This document shows, piece by piece, positions 59,572-64,000 of a stretch of DNA of 64,000 nucleotides. Each line of letters begins with the position of its first letter. Position 1 is the stretch's first letter. The notes below the pieces were generated by a model. It searched no databases. It had not been told where the DNA came from and worked only from the letters and a program-made list of their open reading frames with translations. Both the position numbers and the translations under genes were made by a program. The stretch lies in assembly GCA_015179125.1 (NCBI GenBank), contig WHVA01000393.1, positions 1-64,000 on the forward strand, read 5' to 3'. Source of the DNA: Gautieria morchelliformis. Taxonomy: Eukaryota; Basidiomycota; Agaricomycetes; Gomphales; Gomphaceae.

Positions 59572-62500
59572 TTATACAGAAAGAATCTCCACTCGAGACA
59601 GTGCATTCCGCAAGGCATGACCAGAAGTATCGATCGAGCGTAAGAAACGTAACAATTCACGACACAATGCCCAGTCTTCAACCTCAGCTGCTCTCCGCAG
59701 GAGTCGGATAGCATCGTCATTGCCTTCGTCCAACTGCTCCAGATTATGGAGCACAAGAAGGTAAGATCCTGCAGTTGTCAGCAAGTTTGCCGATAGACAC
59801 GTCTAACATCATCGGCTCAGTAACCGCGACAAAGGATTTAACATGTACTCGCCTCAAATAGAGCTTTGGGATTACCGACGATATCAAAAAGGCGCCTCCA
59901 CCGAGCCATCTCTGTCTTCCTTGCGCAACCTACCACTACTTCCAAAGCGGCGTCAAAGTGATCCAAAAACTCCACGGTGACGGGAAGCAAGTCATCACTG
60001 GTCGGTGGTTGCGGTTCGGTTTGGTCGGTTTCAGATTCGATGACGGTGTGCAGAAGGACTTCGAGCGCATGGGAAAAGAATACGAGATTCTGGTAATGAG
60101 ACGCGAAAGCGACAGCCTCTCGGACCTGCGAGCGACCAAGATGGAAGCGTAACACATGATGTAAAAAGAGATGCGTCTGTTGAAGAAGATCACTGCCAAA
60201 GCAATGGGTTGTAAGGCAGTGGAACGTACGCTGGTGATAATCCTGAACATTACAAATGGGAGGGAATACCTTGCAGCCGCTTCATGTTCGACACCAATAA
60301 TGATCCCCTTGTCCATCAGCACGGCTGGACTATATCAAGAGTTGGCCGTATCAAAGAGACAGGAAGCACTCACACAAGGGATAAAAATTGAGTGGAATGT
60401 TCACACTCTCCTGGACACTCTCATACGTGTCGCTCTGAGGGTCAACAGCGACTGCCTCGATAGTCAATGCATCGAGCCATAGTCGAATACCTTGGCCATC
60501 GTAGCCCCATAACGAATTCTCCAACGTTCCGATGCCTCGTAAATGGATCCAGCAAAACTCTATCCTATCCGCAAGGATCTGCATATCATATTTGACTTCT
60601 TGTGTGCCGGACTGGTGAATCGAATACCAAATGGTCAAACGTTGTGCCTGCTAAACCGGGGCGGGGACGAATGGGGGAGCGGGGTTCTCACCTTGCGAGG
60701 ACGGAGTAAGACTAATTTTCCACCAACTAAAAGAAGAATAGTTGCAACGACGAGATCGTCAACAGGGTCCCCCAGTTCTGCCAAAGCAATCCGAGTCAGA
60801 AATTAAGACATGCATAGCAAAACGTTCTACGTTTTTGTACGGTGGGAATCATCCAACTCATACCCCTTACGACGCTAGGCACAGCGACGACGCCATCAAA
60901 ACTAATGCTGCCGCACAGATGCAACTTGATGGAATCGCTGGTTGGTATCACCAAATAATGTGATAACGTGTTGTCAGCCGTGTAAACAAGTAGGGAGTTG
61001 TCCACTAGTGAGAGTAAAACGACAGGTGATTTAAGCACCTCCCGATGCAGCACACTCTGGTTAGTCAGTTCCAGATCTCGAGAGTACAGCCGGACCTAGC
61101 ATACGTAGTTAGTGGAGGGACTTCAAGCCCAAGGAACCATGCCTGATATGATTTGGATGCATCAACAGCTGCGATCAAAACATGGTGGAACCAGATCAAT
61201 CCTCCTTTGACGGCAAAAGCTTGTTCTTGCACATGATCATTGAAAACCTTCCATCTCCCAGATGCAGCGCTGTAGTGAACCAAACCCCGACGTCCAGCCA
61301 CGGCCACAAGACGACCATCGTTGCTGATGGACGCATAGCGGATGGGCCAGTTATCCGCGAGATAACTGAGCGGTATCTAGAGAAACATGAAGTCATGGCG
61401 GTTTGCAAAAGTTAAGGAGCGCGGACCTTTATATGTTGCCATACGTCTGACTCCGGGTTGATAACACTCATGTCAGGTTGGTCAGCACCTCGGTAGACTA
61501 GCACACGGTCGTCCATCTGCAGGAAGGCATAACGGGTATTGTCCTGCAGTAGTATAGGTGTGGATCTGGATGGTAGTAAGGATAGGCACAGACTTACAGG
61601 AGTGTGTTGACCAGTTACTGCACTTTTCGCAAAAGGAATGGCGAACAATTGGGAATTATCTTGGTTAAGATAGGAAGGAATGTCAACGGAGGAGGCACCG
61701 GCCGCGAAAACAAGTGTCACCTTCGATGGGAACGGGGTTTGCAAGCACGACCAGCTCGCAATTGCCGGGAATCCAGAACTAACATATCAGTATCAGTATC
61801 CATATAAAACACATAAGTGTGTGCCTGACTAAGTCCATCACACCATGCATGAACAGATCGTGGAATCTGTGGTATAAATGGTGAACAAGGCTGAACGATG
61901 AAGCATCCGATTTGAATTACCTCGACCCATCAATTTCGTGATCTACACCTATCGCCCAAGCCAGACATCTTCCTCCAACACTCCACACCGCCCATCCTGC
62001 CTCCCAACCAACCGCTAGCACGTATCCATCTGAACTCCATTCCATACAATGAACTGGACCTGTTCGGTTGTAAGAGGTCGGGAGGAGTAGAGATTCTGTT
62101 CGGGGAGGCACGCCTGCATGCGACGGGAAGTTGGTTATTTCGAGGGTGCCTCTAAAGGAGAAAGAGCAATGAGGGGCAGCTGTCGTCCCACCTTCAAGGA
62201 ATCTCACCTACGTGTGCCGATGGCGACTAAAGAGAACTTTGCGTTGATAGCACTTCGAACAGCATCGCTTGGTAATGTACATGTCCCAGCAGTGTTGCCC
62301 TCTTCCTCGCGGTTTTGTGAAACATCATGAATGCAAGTCCCATCCCAGTGCAGTATTTGATGGTTGGTTACACTGTCGCTGGACTTGGCTTCATCGACGT
62401 GACTAGATGCAACCTGTTCCAAGGATTTCTACCGTCGAGGTCATTAATGGGTCATGAAACGGAATAAGCCGAGTACCTCGCTTCCATTGGTATTCGCGAT

Positions 62501-63482
62501 GGAGGTAAGGTCTGAGAGACTAGGGTGTGCGTTTTCAGAAAGGTGCACAAAGTATGCCCGTCCATCAGAAGTAACCCACGTCTCAGCGCCTGTAATACGC
62601 GAGTACGTGATACTGTTAACAGTAACTGCAATAAATGTCTATGAGCCATAGCATGAAGGTAATGGAGTAGCCTGAACTTGCCATTGGGCGTTCGAAGCCA
62701 AGGGAAGTCGAGGTCGTTCAAAACCCACGTATCATGTCCTAACCATTTCTTGCGCTTTACCCCAGGCCCGTCCTCATCTTCGTCCTCTTCTTGATTTGAT
62801 GGCCAGGGAATGCGCTGAACAGCTGGCGGGCTCTTTGTCGAAAAAAGGATATGATTGCTCCTAGGAGATACGCTGCACTCGGTGGGTCAGCGAGCTGTAC
62901 TATAAACGAAGAACGAATCCTCACCTGAGTATTCCCCCATCGATTCGAACAACACCCTCAAACTGGAGACTTACGGACTGTATGGGCGGTCCTTCACCTG
63001 GACCAGGCAAGAATTGTCGTTGAGCGGCGGCGGAAAGTCGAGATGCACGGTATGGTGTCGAGGCACTTGAATACTCCACAACTACCAAGACGAGATGCGA
63101 GTCTACTGTCTTGAGAATTATAGTCAGGCAAGCTAGCGGAATATATGGAGGCATTTATACTTCTATGACGATTCGATTCCCATCTGGGGACCAACTGGCC
63201 ATTTTATTCTCTCCATGTTCCAATAGAGAGGTCGAAGTACGTGAAAGATAAGCCAGCACGACGAAGGGCTGGGCACAAAATATAGCTTGTCACCACTACA
63301 CACTAGCAGTTTTGATGGCCTCGACCTACTCTAACTCTCCATACCGATAAACTGTCTTTCGTGAGGGCGACAAACAGTGATTTGCGGGGGCTTGGACTCA
63401 AAGCAATGGTCGGGTGCGGTAGAGCATGAGGCAGAGAGGGGTGTGCAGACAGTTTTCGAGCAGTAGCGGTCGGAAAGTACAT
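59572..63482 (-). CDS. RIC1: RIC1 homologue, subunit of the Ric1-Rgp1 Rab GEF
   Basis: The start at 63482 gives MYFPTATARKLSAHP, the conserved Ric1 opening, followed by KSLFVALTKDSLSVWRV (first propeller blade) and LASWSPDGNRIVI. WD-like blades continue to about 61000 (MEWSSDGYVLAVGWEAGWAVWS near 62030; WLAVAGRRGLVHY-type near 61300). The C-terminal RIC1 domain runs from about 60750 to 59572: LWYSIH, FHLGRSQVREAVAFASHYQNLVFFSHALEVLLH, ALEVVVGCARKTEMARWRRLFDIVGNPK, and a helical end EDWALCRELLRFLRSID. In yeast and animals Ric1-Rgp1 activates the Golgi Rab Ypt6/Rab6. There are many short introns; exact joins in the middle were not all traced. Confidence 0.9.
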
Positions 63483-63689
63483 GCGTGCTGGTCACGTGCA
63501 GCAGATCGAACTACAGGCTTGGTTGGCATATGATCGGCGAAACCGCCCATGATGCGGCCTTGCAAGCAGTACTGTACATACCATACAATCCTTAGGCAAG
63601 TCTTGAGGCTAATTGTATATATTTTCACAATGGAAGTTAAGATATTGTGGAATCCTTTTAGTAAGTATAATACATCATACCCTTCTCCA
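63483..63689. other. Intergenic, no gene seen
   Basis: Short region between the RIC1 start and the stop of the acidic-tail gene. No coding signal. Confidence 0.35.
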
Positions 63690-64000
63690 TCACCTCTCAT
63701 CGAGTCCGTCCTCGTCTTCCTCCTCGTCTCCCTCATCTTCCTCCTCGTCTCCCTCGTCTTCCTCCTCGTCTCCCTCATCTTCCTCCTCGACTCCCTCATC
63801 TTCCTCCTCGTCTCCCTCATCTTCTTCGCCATCTTCGGCCTCGCTGCTTAATTCGGCCTCGGACTCTTCCTCATGAGCTCACCTTCTTCAGCCTCCTCAT
63901 CCTCATCACAGTCAGGCGCGATCGCCGTGCCCTCCACGCTCCCGGTGTGGTTGTCTAGAGGGTCGAGCGGTTCGTCCAACTCTGGCCGTCCTCGGGACGA
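63690..64000 (-). CDS. Acidic C-terminal tail of a gene running off the window (partial)
   Basis: On the minus strand one frame reads SEAELSSEAEDGEEDEGDEEE and onward to GLDER, with its stop at 63692-63690. Further upstream another frame reads LDEPLDPLDNHTGSVEG and CDEDEEAEE up to the window edge. The two acidic stretches are one base apart in frame near 63880. The GTGAGC there could be a donor, but the intron would be only about 19 nt. Acidic tails like this are common in nuclear or ribosome-biogenesis proteins; the product cannot be named from this fragment. Confidence 0.45.
63700..63842. repeat. Acidic-coding simple repeat (TCCTC/GTCTCCCTCATCT)
   Basis: The unit CCTCGTCTCCCTCATCTTCCT (24-bp steps on average) is repeated about six times. 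On the minus strand it codes GDEEEDE repeats. On the other frames it gives artefactual Ser-rich, Leu/Val-rich and Arg/Lys-rich open frames. Confidence 0.75.

Noticed and set aside
63398-63876. Arg/Lys-rich minus frame and Ser- or Leu/Val-rich plus frames
   Set aside because: Alternative frames of the acidic simple repeat; they overlap the RIC1 start and have no family resemblance.

Overview
The window is nuclear DNA of a filamentous basidiomycete, most likely an Agaricomycete. The evidence is dense short introns (mostly 45-60 nt), typical basidiomycete transposons (a chromodomain Ty3/Gypsy element, a LINE with an RNase H domain, a DDE transposase of the mushroom type), and a dynein heavy chain gene that lacks the tail and begins just before the motor, as in the two-gene dynein of Agaricomycetes. 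Coordinates and splice sites were worked out by eye from reading frames and protein-family knowledge; no search was run.

The window has two parts with a sharp border near 20.7 kb. Bases 1-20,700 are a nested transposon island with no host gene I can support. It holds five LTR copies or solo LTRs of three families (three with perfect 5-bp target-site duplications and one with a near-match), a dead DDE transposase cut by two of them, a LINE whose 5' part lies on the plus strand and whose 3' part lies on the minus strand, a complete chromovirus inserted in the LINE RNase H region (415-bp LTRs, TSD CACTC), two fold-back palindromes, a 21-bp minisatellite and other simple repeats.

Bases 20,735-63,482 are a compact gene block. 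In order: mitochondrial ribosomal protein bL17 (-), gamma-tubulin complex component GCP4 (+), beta-carbonic anhydrase (+), PEX10 (-), MGR2/ROMO1 (+), a HAD-type phosphatase (-), homoserine kinase THR1 (-), a possible Mediator subunit 9 (+), the dynein heavy chain motor gene (-), SmE (+), a peroxisomal fatty-acyl ABC half-transporter (-), an RRM plus zinc-knuckle RNA-binding protein (-), a GH72 beta-1,3-glucanosyltransferase (-), a SUR7/PalI-like four-TM protein (-), sterol 3-beta-glucosyltransferase UGT51/ATG26 (+), a 2-oxoglutarate/Fe(II) oxygenase-like protein (-) and RIC1 (-). The last 300 bp hold the acidic tail of a gene that runs off the window.

The genes are housekeeping and do not form one pathway. 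Loose themes are peroxisomes and lipid (PEX10, PXA-type transporter, UGT51/ATG26), microtubules (GCP4, dynein), mitochondria (bL17m, MGR2) and cell surface (GH72, SUR7-like). I found no convincing new defence or biosynthetic system. The points most worth checking are the uniform single-base homopolymer losses that break the transposon reading frames, the heavy enrichment of CGGAA/TTCCG in the chromovirus, its self-priming signature, and the split and inverted LINE with a palindrome at the break.
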